NCBI GenBank assembly: GCA_025358395.1
Contig: JANYJT010000186.1
Coordinates: 1 to 36,644, forward strand
Origin: Bacteroidia bacterium
GTDB lineage: Bacteria; Bacteroidota; Bacteroidia; Bacteroidales; Prolixibacteraceae
DNA: 36,644 bases
Direction of reading: 5' to 3'
Shown here piece by piece: positions 1-8,546 of the stretch. The first letter of the stretch is position 1. The number at the start of each line of letters is the position of its first letter. Under the pieces are notes generated by a model, which saw only the letters and a program-made list of their open reading frames with translations, had not been told where the DNA came from and searched no databases. Position numbers and translations under genes: made by a program.

Positions 1-308
1 TAAAGTGTCAGCAAAACAGCTCCTGCCAGCGAGGCGATACTGCTGAACAGCCCTATAAAGAGTGCGATTCCTATTAACGTCAATCCAAACATATTCAGGT
101 AATCGGTGGCATGAAGCAGGAAAGGGCTACTCGCCAGCCAATGGTAAAAAGGCGAAAAGAAGCCGGAAGTGTGAAGCAAATAACCGGAAGAGCTCCAGTT
201 CTCCATCAAAATTTTGGTCCATCCTTCGTACAAAAAATGCCAGCCAATGGCCATGCGCAAAACGGTAATTAAGAACCGTTCATTCACAATTTTAAGATGC
301 AACTTCAT
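1..308 (-). CDS. DoxX-family membrane protein (5' part, runs off the left edge)
   Basis: The gene reads leftwards from an ATG at 308 and is still open at base 1, giving about 102 residues with the C-terminus missing. The start follows an in-frame stop, so it is well fixed. The protein begins MKLHLKIVNERFLITVLRMA and has a hydrophobic first helix followed by 'GWHFLYEGWTKI', which is the usual N-terminal signature of Bacteroidota DoxX-like proteins. A second hydrophobic segment, 'LTLIGIALFIGLFSSIASLAG', lies near the cut. DoxX relatives are four-helix inner-membrane proteins, some linked to thiosulfate:quinone oxidoreductase, but the role of this subfamily is unknown. It could equally be annotated DoxD-like. 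No partner gene is visible on this side of the window. Confidence 0.8.
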   Translation of the reverse strand, partial: MKLHLKIVNERFLITVLRMAIGWHFLYEGWTKILMENWSSSGYLLHTSGFFSPFYHWLASSPFLLHATDYLNMFGLTLIGIALFIGLFSSIASLAGAVLLTL

Positions 309-436
309 AGCATACAGGATTAGTTTGGATATTCGAAAAAGTCAGCCGGATCAAAGAGAACCTCTTACGGTTAGCAAGGTAATAAATAAAACAATATTTA
401 TGAAAATTTTGATTCCGATGTTAAATGCAAAAGAAT

Positions 437-515
437 TAACCGCAGAGAGCCGCAGAGTTTTACGCAGAGAACCGCTGAGTTTGTCACCAATTTTCTTTTC
501 GGCCCTTCGCGGTTA
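437..515. repeat. Intergenic CGCAGAG repeat element with terminal inverted repeat
   Basis: This 79-bp non-coding element is bounded by TAACCGC (437-443) and its inverted copy GCGGTTA (509-515). Inside are three direct copies of CGCAGAG starting at 441, 451 and 463, plus a variant CGCTGAG at 473, spaced about 10-12 bp. It lies between the DoxX-like gene and the Nudix regulator gene. From memory, similar CGCAGAG-rich intergenic sequences recur in Bacteroidota genomes. No second good copy is present in this window. Function is unknown. Confidence 0.5.
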
Positions 516-533
516 GTTTTCTCAAGCCAACGA

Positions 534-1286
534 CTACCATCCCCCGTACAATCCTTCTTGCAGGGCTTTCCGGTAGTTATCCGGATTGAACTCGTACAGG
601 TAAGGAGCTTTGTGCGCTCCCCCGGTTTTACGCTCCTCCAACTTATTGAGAATACCGTAGGAAAGCACTCTGCGCTGAAAATTTCTTCGGTCGAGCGGCT
701 TCCCCAGAATGGTTTCGTACATTTTATGCAACTCCGGCATCGTAAACCTTTCCGGTAAAAGATTGTAGCCAATGGGTTGATAATTCAACTGTGAACGCAG
801 CGTTTCGAGCGCATGGTTCAGGATCTGATTGTGATCCAGCATCAAATCGGCCGCTTCTTCCAATGGTTTCCAACTGCAAAGGTCGGAGAAAAGATCGTGG
901 GTCGGTTCAGCCTGCGAAAAGTCGACAAGGGCGTAAAAACCTACCGAGATAAAACGCTGGTCGAACCATTCAAGGCCTGCATCGTCCCTATTCTCCACAA
1001 GATCCTGAATAGCAGGATTCTTGTCGGCACGATGCGGTTCACTGAAGACTTTAAATTGCTTCAAAAAAATATCAACCAAACCTGTTCGCTCCTTCAGTAC
1101 CCTGGATGCCGCTACTTCAAACGATTCATCCATTTTTACAAACCCTCCCGGCAATGCCCACTCCCTCGTTTTCTTCATCCGCAAGAGCAGGACCTTCAGC
1201 TGTGAGTCATGAAAACCAAACACGACACAGTCGAGCGAAAGATGGCTCAGAAATTGATCCTGGTAAGATTGTGGGTTTTGACTCAC
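534..1286 (-). CDS. Nudix-fold transcriptional regulator (NrtR/AraR-like)
   Basis: The product is 250 residues with an N-terminal Nudix domain (about 15-150) and a C-terminal winged-helix region (about 175-240, around 'FTMPELHKMYETILGKPLDRRNF'). This is the architecture of NrtR-type regulators, including the Nudix-fold arabinose regulator AraR of Bacteroides. The Nudix box starts at G48 and keeps E54, R62, E66 and G69, but two catalytic glutamates are replaced (V63 and R67). Hydrolysis is therefore unlikely and a ligand-sensing role is favoured. The start is GTG at 1286: no in-frame ATG lies between it and the upstream stop. The gene is divergent from the esterase gene at 1417, so the shared 130-bp region is the obvious place for its operator. 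The effector is not readable from sequence; a pentose or ADP-ribose-like compound is possible. Confidence 0.8.
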   Translation of the reverse strand: MSQNPQSYQDQFLSHLSLDCVVFGFHDSQLKVLLLRMKKTREWALPGGFVKMDESFEVAASRVLKERTGLVDIFLKQFKVFSEPHRADKNPAIQDLVENRDDAGLEWFDQRFISVGFYALVDFSQAEPTHDLFSDLCSWKPLEEAADLMLDHNQILNHALETLRSQLNYQPIGYNLLPERFTMPELHKMYETILGKPLDRRNFQRRVLSYGILNKLEERKTGGAHKAPYLYEFNPDNYRKALQEGLYGGW

Positions 1287-1367
1287 GACAATTTGATGTT
1301 TTACAGCAGAAAAGGGGCTAAATCTGCTTCTGTTTTTGTTTTACCAAAGAAAAAGATTATTATTGTG

Positions 1368-1375
1368 TCGATTTG
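1368..1375 (+). promoter_or_regulatory. Possible -7 promoter box of the esterase gene
   Basis: TCGATTTG differs at one position from the Bacteroidota -7 consensus TAnnTTTG and lies 41 bases before the ATG at 1417. The upstream -33 element is not clear, so this is a weak call. Confidence 0.25.
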
Positions 1376-1416
1376 ACGCAATGATACTAAAAAAAGCTAA
1401 ATCAAACAAATATCAC

Positions 1417-2589
1417 ATGAAAAATCTACTCGTTTTTTTCGTTTTTCTTATGACACTTGGCAGCATGAATTTAGAGGCGCAACAGGCATTATGGGGTGCC
1501 CCGGGCATTGTCTCTCCCGAAGTAAAAGAGGACAATTCCATTATTTTCAGGTTTCAGGCACCGGATGCCAAAGCCGTTAAAATTTCGGGCGACTGGATGC
1601 CGGCACAAGGCTGGACGCCGGGCTCCGAAGCCATGACCAAAGACGACAAGGGAATCTGGAGCTATACAACTGCTGCCCTGACTTCCGATTTGTATAGCTA
1701 CTCCTTTAACGTGGACGGCATAAAAACGACCGATCCGAACAATGTTTACGTGATCCGGGATGTGGCCACCGTTACCAATGTTTTTATCGTTGGAGGCGGC
1801 AAGGGTGATTTATACAAGGTTAATGCCGTCCCTCATGGAACGGTGACCCGCCGCTGGTATGACTCTCCCGGCAACAAGATGACCCGCAGAATAACCATTT
1901 ATACCCCTTCCGGTTACGAAACCGGAAAGGAAAAATTGCCGGTGCTCTATCTGCTTCATGGCATGGGTGGCGATGAGGAGGCCTGGATTGCCCTTGGCCG
2001 TACCTCGCAAATTCTTGATAACCTGATCGCCCAGGGAAAAGCCAAACCGATGATCGTAGTCATGACAAACGGAAATGTAGCGCAGGAAGCCGCCCCCGGC
2101 GAATCGAGTCTCAATATGTACAAACCGAGCTTCCAACTTCCCAATACGATGGACGGCAAGTTTGAAGAGACATTCTCAGATGTGATCAAATTTGTCGAAA
2201 GCAATTATCGCGTAAAGGCAGAGAAATCCGGCCGGGCTATCGCCGGATTGTCGATGGGCGGGTTTCATTCCCTGCACATCTCACATTTCTATCCCAACAC
2301 TTTTGATTACGTAGGATTGTTTAGTGCTGCCATTGTCCCCAACGAAAAAGCCACGTCAAAAGTTTACGAAAATATTGACGCTTCCCTGAAAACCCAGCTG
2401 AAAAATGGGTACAAACTCTATTGGATTGGCATTGGGAAAACAGATTTCCTCTATAAAAATGTGACCGATTACCGCGCGAAACTCGATGGAATGGGCATGA
2501 AATATACCTACCGTGAAAGCGAAGGCGGCCATACCTGGACCAATTGGAGAGTTTATTTGTCGGAATTTGTGCCGCTGCTTTTTAAGTGA
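1417..2589 (+). CDS. Secreted CE1-type esterase with N-terminal E-set/CBM48-like domain
   Basis: The product is about 390 residues. A signal peptide (MKNLLVFFVFLMTLGSMNLEAQ) supports the start at 1417 rather than the in-frame ATG at 1336. Residues about 40-125 form an E-set/CBM48-like beta-sandwich ('FRFQAPDAKAVKISGDW'). Residues about 150-390 are an esterase-D/CE1 alpha/beta hydrolase with 'LYLLHGMGGDEEAW', the nucleophile elbow GLSMGG (Ser279) and a probable catalytic His372 in 'SEGGHTWTNW'. This fold combination is typical of Bacteroidota feruloyl and acetyl xylan esterases, which remove acyl groups from hemicellulose in the periplasm or at the surface. It stands divergent from the Nudix regulator and ahead of two GH3 enzymes, in line with plant-polysaccharide use. 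The acyl group it removes cannot be read from sequence. Confidence 0.88.
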   Translation: MKNLLVFFVFLMTLGSMNLEAQQALWGAPGIVSPEVKEDNSIIFRFQAPDAKAVKISGDWMPAQGWTPGSEAMTKDDKGIWSYTTAALTSDLYSYSFNVDGIKTTDPNNVYVIRDVATVTNVFIVGGGKGDLYKVNAVPHGTVTRRWYDSPGNKMTRRITIYTPSGYETGKEKLPVLYLLHGMGGDEEAWIALGRTSQILDNLIAQGKAKPMIVVMTNGNVAQEAAPGESSLNMYKPSFQLPNTMDGKFEETFSDVIKFVESNYRVKAEKSGRAIAGLSMGGFHSLHISHFYPNTFDYVGLFSAAIVPNEKATSKVYENIDASLKTQLKNGYKLYWIGIGKTDFLYKNVTDYRAKLDGMGMKYTYRESEGGHTWTNWRVYLSEFVPLLFK

Positions 2590-2596
2590 AAAAATT

Positions 2597-2815
2597 ACAC
2601 AGAGGATTGAATTATACTTGATCGAGGTTTCTTTTGGCATCAAAATTTGCATCCTTTTGAAATTTGATTGAGAGAAAAAGGGAGTGACACTGAGATTGAA
2701 AATCGCAAGCGATTTTCCTCTCTGCGAACTTGTACTTCCCGAACTTGAAACTTTAAATTGACAAAATATTTATCCCAATACGAATTCAAATAAAAGAATA
2801 ATAATTCCTCTGTGT
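2597..2815. repeat. Intergenic element with 10-bp terminal inverted repeats
   Basis: The 262-bp gap between the esterase and MBL genes carries a perfect inverted repeat, ACACAGAGGA at 2597-2606 and TCCTCTGTGT at 2806-2815. A perfect hairpin lies near its centre (2698-2717). No ORF of note lies inside. The termini and hairpin suggest a small MITE-like or REP-like element, but no other copy was seen in the window and no target-site duplication was identified. This is a tentative description. Confidence 0.4.
2698..2717. other. Perfect 9-bp hairpin
   Basis: GAAAATCGC and its exact reverse complement GCGATTTTC are separated by AA. No U-run follows, so it does not look like an intrinsic terminator. 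It is probably structural within the surrounding inverted-repeat element. Confidence 0.45.
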
Positions 2816-2851
2816 CAGTTTATTTTACAAATTCTAAACCAGTTCAATTAA

Positions 2852-3670
2852 ATGAAAAAAATTAACTTCTTCCTGATTTCCTTGTGTTTGCTGGCTGGCG
2901 GATTCACCGCTTCGGCGCAGGTGTTTAAGAACAACGATCTGGAGATTTCGCAACTTGAAGACCATGTTTGGGTGATCGAAACCACCGACAAGACTTCGAT
3001 GTACATTATTGAGGGGACCGAAAAAGCGATGCTCATCGACACCGGTACCAAATGTGAAAAGCTGGATGAGGTGGTTCGCAAGATTACGCAGAAGCCATTA
3101 ATTGTGGTGATTACACATATGCACGGCGATCATGCCGGAAATATGGATCAGTTTGGAGAGATCTATTTCCATGCCGCAGATACAGTGCTGATGAGTCGCG
3201 TAAAACCTTACAAAGGCAAAGTGCATTTTGTCAGCGATGGCCGGATTTTCGATCTCGGCGGCAGGAAAATTGAAGTAAGCCATATGCCTGCACATACGCC
3301 CGGGTCGATTGTCCTGCTCGACAGAAAAGCAGGCAGTTGCTACTCCGGGGACGCCTTCGGATCTGGTCAGGTGTGGCTTCAGCTTAGACCTTTTGCGACC
3401 ATGAAAACTTACATCAATTCATGTAAAAAAATGGAGAAACTGATGGCCGGGGGCATTACCAAAATTTACTGTGGCCACTATCCACATGTAAAAAAAGCCC
3501 TTACTTCTGAGTACCTGCCGGCCATGCGCAAACTGGCCGAATCGCTCGACAACGGAACCGACAAGAGCGCCATCCCTTTCACCACCAAAGTAAGCATCGG
3601 TTGCGACAATCCGATGATTGCCACAAACGGACCGGCCAAAATTGTTTATGATCCTGAACATATTAAATAG
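2852..3670 (+). CDS. Secreted metallo-beta-lactamase-fold hydrolase
   Basis: The product is 272 residues with a signal peptide (MKKINFFLISLCLLAGGFTASAQ), so it acts in the periplasm. The MBL zinc motif HxHxDH is intact as H89, H91, D93 and H94 ('THMHGDHAGNMDQ'). The later metal ligands are present in 'MPAHTPGSIVLL', 'YSGDAFGSGQVW' and 'YCGHYPH'. These are generic MBL features; substrates in this superfamily range from beta-lactams and lactones to thioesters and phosphodiesters, and nothing here identifies one. Its position between an esterase and GH3 glycosidases suggests a role in the same degradation block, but the 262-bp gap upstream makes its own promoter likely. Confidence 0.85.
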   Translation: MKKINFFLISLCLLAGGFTASAQVFKNNDLEISQLEDHVWVIETTDKTSMYIIEGTEKAMLIDTGTKCEKLDEVVRKITQKPLIVVITHMHGDHAGNMDQFGEIYFHAADTVLMSRVKPYKGKVHFVSDGRIFDLGGRKIEVSHMPAHTPGSIVLLDRKAGSCYSGDAFGSGQVWLQLRPFATMKTYINSCKKMEKLMAGGITKIYCGHYPHVKKALTSEYLPAMRKLAESLDNGTDKSAIPFTTKVSIGCDNPMIATNGPAKIVYDPEHIK

Positions 3671-3733
3671 CAGACGATTTGTCAATAACGAAATTCTAAA
3701 ACTACTCAACTATTAATTTCAAATAAAAATCAA

Positions 3734-6184
3734 ATGAAAATTCCACACAAGCCGGGCATCCTGTTTATTGCACTGCTGCTCATATTCAGTTCAGCAAAGG
3801 CTCAAAATCCGTCTGCAAAAGAGGGATCATCCAATCAGGCAAAAATCCAAAGCATCCTTTCAAAAATGACCCTCGAGCAGAAAGCGGAGCTGGTGGTTGG
3901 CACCGGGATGTTTTTTGAACTGCCGGATTCTATCAAAAAGAAAATGCCTCCGGGATTAAACGGAGAGATCGATTCAAAAGATTCTGCCTACGTGACCATG
4001 GTCAAAAAAATAAGGAAATATCTGCCGGGAGCAGCAGGCTTTACCTCTGAATTTCCATCGTTAGGCATTGCTTCTCAGGTCTTAACCGATGGACCTGCCG
4101 GATTGCGCATCCAGCCAATACGCGAAGACGAGACCAGAACCTTCTATTGCACAGCATTCCCGGTAGGGACAGCACTTGCTTCGACCTGGGATACAGAGCT
4201 GGTTTACAACGTTGGGAAAGCCATGGGAACCGAAGTCAAGGAGTACGGATCTGATATTTTGCTCGCTCCGGCCATGAACATCCAGCGCGATCCGCTTTGC
4301 GGCCGTAACTTTGAGTACTATTCCGAAGATCCGCTGGTAGCAGGAAAAACTGCCGCTGCCATGGTTCGGGGGATACAATCGAATGGTGTCGGAACTTCTG
4401 TCAAACATTTCGCGGCGAACAATTCAGAGACAAACCGCAATTCTGTCAATACCATCGTCAGCGAACGTGCCTTGCGCGAAATCTATCTGAAAGGATTCGA
4501 AATTACCGTGAAAGAGTCGCAGCCCTGGACCATCATGTCTTCCTACAACAAGATCAACGGAACATATACCTCCGAAAGCAACGATTTGCTGACCAAAATT
4601 CTCCGCAATGACTGGGGTTTTAAAGGTTATGTGATGACCGACTGGGGAGGTGGCAGCGATGTCGTGGCCCAGATGAAGGCCGGCAATGACATGATACAAC
4701 CTGGCTCGCCGAAACAATTCAGCGAACTGATTGAAGCGGTCAAAAGCGGAAAACTCGATGAAAAAGTACTCGATCTGAATGTGAGCCGTATCTTGAATAT
4801 CATGTTGAAAGCTCCTCGTTACAACAAATACGCCTATTCCAATTCACCGGATTTAAAAGCCCACGCGGCTATCACGCGTCAGGCGGCTACAGACGGCATG
4901 GTGCTGCTTGAGAACAGAAAAAATGCCCTTCCGATACCTTCCCCCGTTAAAAAAATAGCAGCATTTGGAAATGCATCCTACGAATTGGTTTCGGGTGGCA
5001 CAGGCAGTGGTGATGTCAACGAAGCTTACACCATTTCACTGATGGAAGGTCTGACCAACAACGGATACTCACCGGATGCAGATTTGTCTTCAACCTACCA
5101 GCGTTATATCAAAGAATCGCGCGCTAAACCAGGTAAGCCGAAAAATTTCCTGGCCGCGATGATGGGTGCAAAAGAGCCTGTTGACGAAATGCCGGTAACG
5201 CCTGAACTTGCCAAAAAAATGGCCGAAAAGGGCGATATGGCTCTGATCACCATTGGCCGAAATGCAGGGGAGGGCCGGGACCGAACCAATACGGAAGGTG
5301 ATTTCCAATTGACTCCCACCGAAAAGGAGATGATCAAAAATGTTACTAATGCCTTTCATGCCAAAGGTAAAAAAGCCATTGTTGTGTTGAACATTCCCGG
5401 CGTAGTTGAAGTAGCAAGCTGGAGCAAGCTTCCCGATGCTATTCTGGTCGCCTGGCAACCCGGTCAGGAGGGAGGAAACTCTGTGGCAGATGTTCTGAGT
5501 GGAGAAGTCAATCCATCCGGGAAACTGGCGGTTACTTTCCCTCTTTCTTATTCAGATACACCCTCCTCGAAGAATTTTCCCGGAGTAGCCGAAAAATCCG
5601 GCAAAAAAGATGCAGCACCAGATCTTTCAGGATTTTCTTTTATGCGCCGGGTGCCGTGGGAGTTGATTTATGAAGATGATATCTATGTTGGCTACCGTTA
5701 TTACAACACCTTCAAAGTGCCTGTCGCATACGAATTTGGATATGGATTGTCCTATACAAAATTTGATTATTCAAATTTGAAACTGAGCAGTCCTGAATTC
5801 AGGGGTCAGCTAACTGTCTCTGTCTCGGTAAAAAACAGTGGGGAAGTTGCCGGTCGTGAAGTGGTTCAGCTTTACATAGGTTCTCCAAAGGGTAAACTGA
5901 ACAAACCTATTGAGTCACTGACGGCTTATGGAAAAACCAAATTGCTGAAACCAGGTGAAACACAGAACATGAGCTTCAATATCGTAGCCGGGGATTTTGC
6001 CTCATTCGAGGAAGCTACCTCATCCTGGATAGCAGAAGCCGGAACCTACAACCTGAAGATTGGAGCCTCATCCCTGAAAATAAAACAGGCCGCCGCCTTC
6101 AGAATTGCCAGGGAACTTTCCGCCGGAAAAGTAACGAAAGCACTGGTTCCTTTAAGGGAGATCAATAAGCTGGTGGCAAAATAA
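3734..6184 (+). CDS. GH3 glycosidase (beta-glucosidase/beta-xylosidase type), secreted
   Basis: The product is 816 residues with a signal peptide (ending near 'SSAKAQ'). It has the full GH3 layout: an N-terminal barrel domain (about 35-365), an alpha/beta sandwich (about 390-640) and a C-terminal fibronectin-III-like domain ('VSVKNSGEVAGREVVQLYIG', about 700-780). Visible landmarks are 'LTDGPAGLR', 'NIQRDPLCGRNFEYYSEDP', 'SVKHFAANNSETNR' and the nucleophile in 'YVMTDWGGG' (Asp303). Enzymes of this layout remove terminal beta-linked glucose or xylose from oligosaccharides, by a retaining mechanism. The region 'RAKPGKPKNFLAAMMGAKEPVDEMP' in the sandwich looks like a family-specific loop. The next GH3 gene starts 19 bases downstream, so the two are probably cotranscribed. 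Confidence 0.92.
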   Translation: MKIPHKPGILFIALLLIFSSAKAQNPSAKEGSSNQAKIQSILSKMTLEQKAELVVGTGMFFELPDSIKKKMPPGLNGEIDSKDSAYVTMVKKIRKYLPGAAGFTSEFPSLGIASQVLTDGPAGLRIQPIREDETRTFYCTAFPVGTALASTWDTELVYNVGKAMGTEVKEYGSDILLAPAMNIQRDPLCGRNFEYYSEDPLVAGKTAAAMVRGIQSNGVGTSVKHFAANNSETNRNSVNTIVSERALREIYLKGFEITVKESQPWTIMSSYNKINGTYTSESNDLLTKILRNDWGFKGYVMTDWGGGSDVVAQMKAGNDMIQPGSPKQFSELIEAVKSGKLDEKVLDLNVSRILNIMLKAPRYNKYAYSNSPDLKAHAAITRQAATDGMVLLENRKNALPIPSPVKKIAAFGNASYELVSGGTGSGDVNEAYTISLMEGLTNNGYSPDADLSSTYQRYIKESRAKPGKPKNFLAAMMGAKEPVDEMPVTPELAKKMAEKGDMALITIGRNAGEGRDRTNTEGDFQLTPTEKEMIKNVTNAFHAKGKKAIVVLNIPGVVEVASWSKLPDAILVAWQPGQEGGNSVADVLSGEVNPSGKLAVTFPLSYSDTPSSKNFPGVAEKSGKKDAAPDLSGFSFMRRVPWELIYEDDIYVGYRYYNTFKVPVAYEFGYGLSYTKFDYSNLKLSSPEFRGQLTVSVSVKNSGEVAGREVVQLYIGSPKGKLNKPIESLTAYGKTKLLKPGETQNMSFNIVAGDFASFEEATSSWIAEAGTYNLKIGASSLKIKQAAAFRIARELSAGKVTKALVPLREINKLVAK

Positions 6185-6203
6185 AATTGATTAATAAGTA
6201 CAG

Positions 6204-8531
6204 ATGAAGAACTTTGTAAAAACAGGAGCAAGCGCCTTAATGGCCATATTATTGTTCGGTTTTGGTTGTACCTCAAAGTGGACAGAAACGGACAAAGAAG
6301 CTTTTAAACTGGTCAAAAACGAAGGCGGACAGTCACTTGGTTATTCGCCTGTTTCGGGGATTAAAATCCTGACAGTAGACCGTCTGGCCTTCAAGGACCT
6401 CAACAAAAACGGGCGGCTGGATGCCTACGAAGACTGGCGACTGCCGGTGGAGGTCAGAGCCAAAGATCTGGCCTCTCAAATGACAGTCGAGCAGATGGCA
6501 GGACTCATGCTCTACAGCGCTCATCAGGCGATTCCGGTTATGGGAGCAGGCCGTTTTGGCGGAACCTATCACACAAAAGCATTTAAAGAGAGTGGCGCAG
6601 TGGCGAGTGACTTGTCTGATCAGCAAAAGACATTTCTGACCAACGACAACCTCCGCCATGTGCTGATAACTTCTGTGGAAAGTCCGGGGATTTCGGCCAA
6701 ATGGAACAACAATGCACAGGCTTTGGTAGAAGGATTGGGACTGGGCATCCCGGTCAACAACAGTTCTGACCCACGGCATGGCAGCGATTCATATGCCGAA
6801 TTCAATGCCGGAGCAGGTGGAAAAATTTCGATGTGGCCGGGCACTCTTGGTATTGCTGCAACCTTTGATCCGCAACTGATGAAAAAATTCGGGGAGATCG
6901 CATCCGCTGAATACCGTGCCCTGGGAATTGCTACAGCCCTTTCACCACAGATCGATCTGGGTACAGAACCCCGCTGGAGCCGCTTCGATGGAACGATGGG
7001 AGAAGATCCAACTCTGACAGCAGATATGGCAAGGGCTTATGTGGATGGCTTTCAGACATCTTCAGGATCTGCTGAAATTGCAGGTGGCTGGGGGTACAAG
7101 AGCGTCAATGCCATGGTGAAACACTGGCCCGGCGGCGGTCCTGAAGAGGGAGGCCGGGATGGTCATTTTGGCTATGGTGCCTATGCAGTCTATCCGGGGA
7201 AAAATCTGAAAGATCATCTCAAGCCTTTCACCGAAGGGGCTTTCAAACTGGAAGGCTCTACCGGAACAGCCTCCGCGGTAATGCCCTACTACACAATTTC
7301 CTTCAATCAGGATACTGTGAACGGCGAAAATGTCGGCAACAGCTACAACAAATACCTGATTACCGACCTGCTTCGCGGCAAGTATGGGTACGATGGCGTG
7401 GTATGCACAGACTGGATGATTACCAAAGATGTGAAGGCGGTCGACCAGTTTCAGGGAAAATGCTGGGGTGTGGAGAAAATGACTGAGGCCGAACGTCATT
7501 TCAAGGCCATCGAAGCCGGGGTAGATCAGTTTGGTGGAAACAACGAAATGGGACCAGTGCTGGAGGCCTGGAAAATGGGCATCGCAAAGCACGGAGAACC
7601 CGCTATGCGCAAGAGGTTTGAGCAATCGGCCATCCGTATGCTGCGCAATATATTCAGAGTGGGATTGTTCGAAAATCCATACCTGGATGTCGCCGAAACA
7701 GAAAAAACTGTCGGCAATCCTGACTTTATGAAGGCCGGTTATGAAGCCCAGTTACGCTCTGTTGTGCTTTTGAAAAACAGCCGGAAAGTTTTGCCTCTTA
7801 AAAAACAGCTGAAGGTTTATATTCCAAAAAAACTGGTTCCTGCCGGACGAAACTGGTTTGGCGTCGAGACTCCCGAGTCCTGGACAGTTGCCATGAATCC
7901 GGTAATCGTCCAAAAATATTTCCAGCTGGTAGAAAAACCGGAAGAGGCAGATTTTGCGCTGGTTTGCATCGATAGCCCCAAAAGCGGAGTTGGCTATTCG
8001 CAGGATGATGTGAAGAAAAAAGGGAATGGTTACCTCCCCATCAGCTTGCAATATGGTCCTTACAAAGCCGAATTTGCCAGAGAAACCAGCCTTGCGGGTG
8101 GTAGCCCATTTGAAAATTTCACAAACCGTTCCTACAAAGGGAAAACTGCCATTGCTGCCAATATTCAGGACATGAAAACGGTTCTGGAAACCAAAGCAAA
8201 AATGGCAGGAAAACCTGTTGTCGTAATCGTCAAAGTGTCGAATCCAATGGTTTTCTCGGAGATTGAGAAAGATGCAAATGCCATCTTGATTCACATGGGG
8301 GTGCAGGATCAGGCGCTGCTTGATGTCCTAAGCGGTGCTTCAGAACCCTCGGCTCTGCTGCCTTTTCAGATGCCGGCCGATATGAAAACTGTCGAAGAAC
8401 AATCGGAGGATGTGCCCCGCGACATGAAATGCTACGCAGATTCAGAAGGCAATACATATGATTTTGCCTTTGGGTTAAACTGGAGTGGTGTAATCAATGA
8501 TACCAGGGTTTCGAAATATAAGAACAAGTAA
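6204..8531 (+). CDS. GH3 glycosidase lipoprotein with an EF-hand loop
   Basis: The product is 775 residues. The N-terminus has a lipobox (FGFGC, Cys22), so it is probably lipid-anchored. Residues 65-76 form a canonical 12-residue EF-hand loop (D65, N67, N69, G70, D73, E76), just before the barrel. GH3 landmarks are 'LGIPVNNSSDPRHG', 'DLGTEPRWSRFDGTMGEDP', 'VKHWPGGGPEEGGRDGHFG' and the nucleophile in 'VVCTDWM' (Asp403). The C-terminal alpha/beta domain is present, but the final fibronectin-III-like domain of its neighbour is absent. It therefore belongs to a different GH3 subgroup from the gene upstream, and the substrate cannot be fixed from sequence. It lies 19 bases after the first GH3 gene. 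Confidence 0.88.
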   Translation: MKNFVKTGASALMAILLFGFGCTSKWTETDKEAFKLVKNEGGQSLGYSPVSGIKILTVDRLAFKDLNKNGRLDAYEDWRLPVEVRAKDLASQMTVEQMAGLMLYSAHQAIPVMGAGRFGGTYHTKAFKESGAVASDLSDQQKTFLTNDNLRHVLITSVESPGISAKWNNNAQALVEGLGLGIPVNNSSDPRHGSDSYAEFNAGAGGKISMWPGTLGIAATFDPQLMKKFGEIASAEYRALGIATALSPQIDLGTEPRWSRFDGTMGEDPTLTADMARAYVDGFQTSSGSAEIAGGWGYKSVNAMVKHWPGGGPEEGGRDGHFGYGAYAVYPGKNLKDHLKPFTEGAFKLEGSTGTASAVMPYYTISFNQDTVNGENVGNSYNKYLITDLLRGKYGYDGVVCTDWMITKDVKAVDQFQGKCWGVEKMTEAERHFKAIEAGVDQFGGNNEMGPVLEAWKMGIAKHGEPAMRKRFEQSAIRMLRNIFRVGLFENPYLDVAETEKTVGNPDFMKAGYEAQLRSVVLLKNSRKVLPLKKQLKVYIPKKLVPAGRNWFGVETPESWTVAMNPVIVQKYFQLVEKPEEADFALVCIDSPKSGVGYSQDDVKKKGNGYLPISLQYGPYKAEFARETSLAGGSPFENFTNRSYKGKTAIAANIQDMKTVLETKAKMAGKPVVVIVKVSNPMVFSEIEKDANAILIHMGVQDQALLDVLSGASEPSALLPFQMPADMKTVEEQSEDVPRDMKCYADSEGNTYDFAFGLNWSGVINDTRVSKYKNK

Positions 8532-8546
8532 TCAAAACATTTAACC

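Noticed and set aside
2698..2717. Intrinsic terminator after the esterase gene
   Set aside because: The stem is perfect, but no U-run follows and it lies over 100 bases past the stop codon.
7062..8294. Two long minus-strand ORFs (187 and 180 codons) opposite the second GH3 gene
   Set aside because: They lie fully inside a convincing GH3 coding sequence on the other strand, show no family motif, and have the composition of antisense frames.
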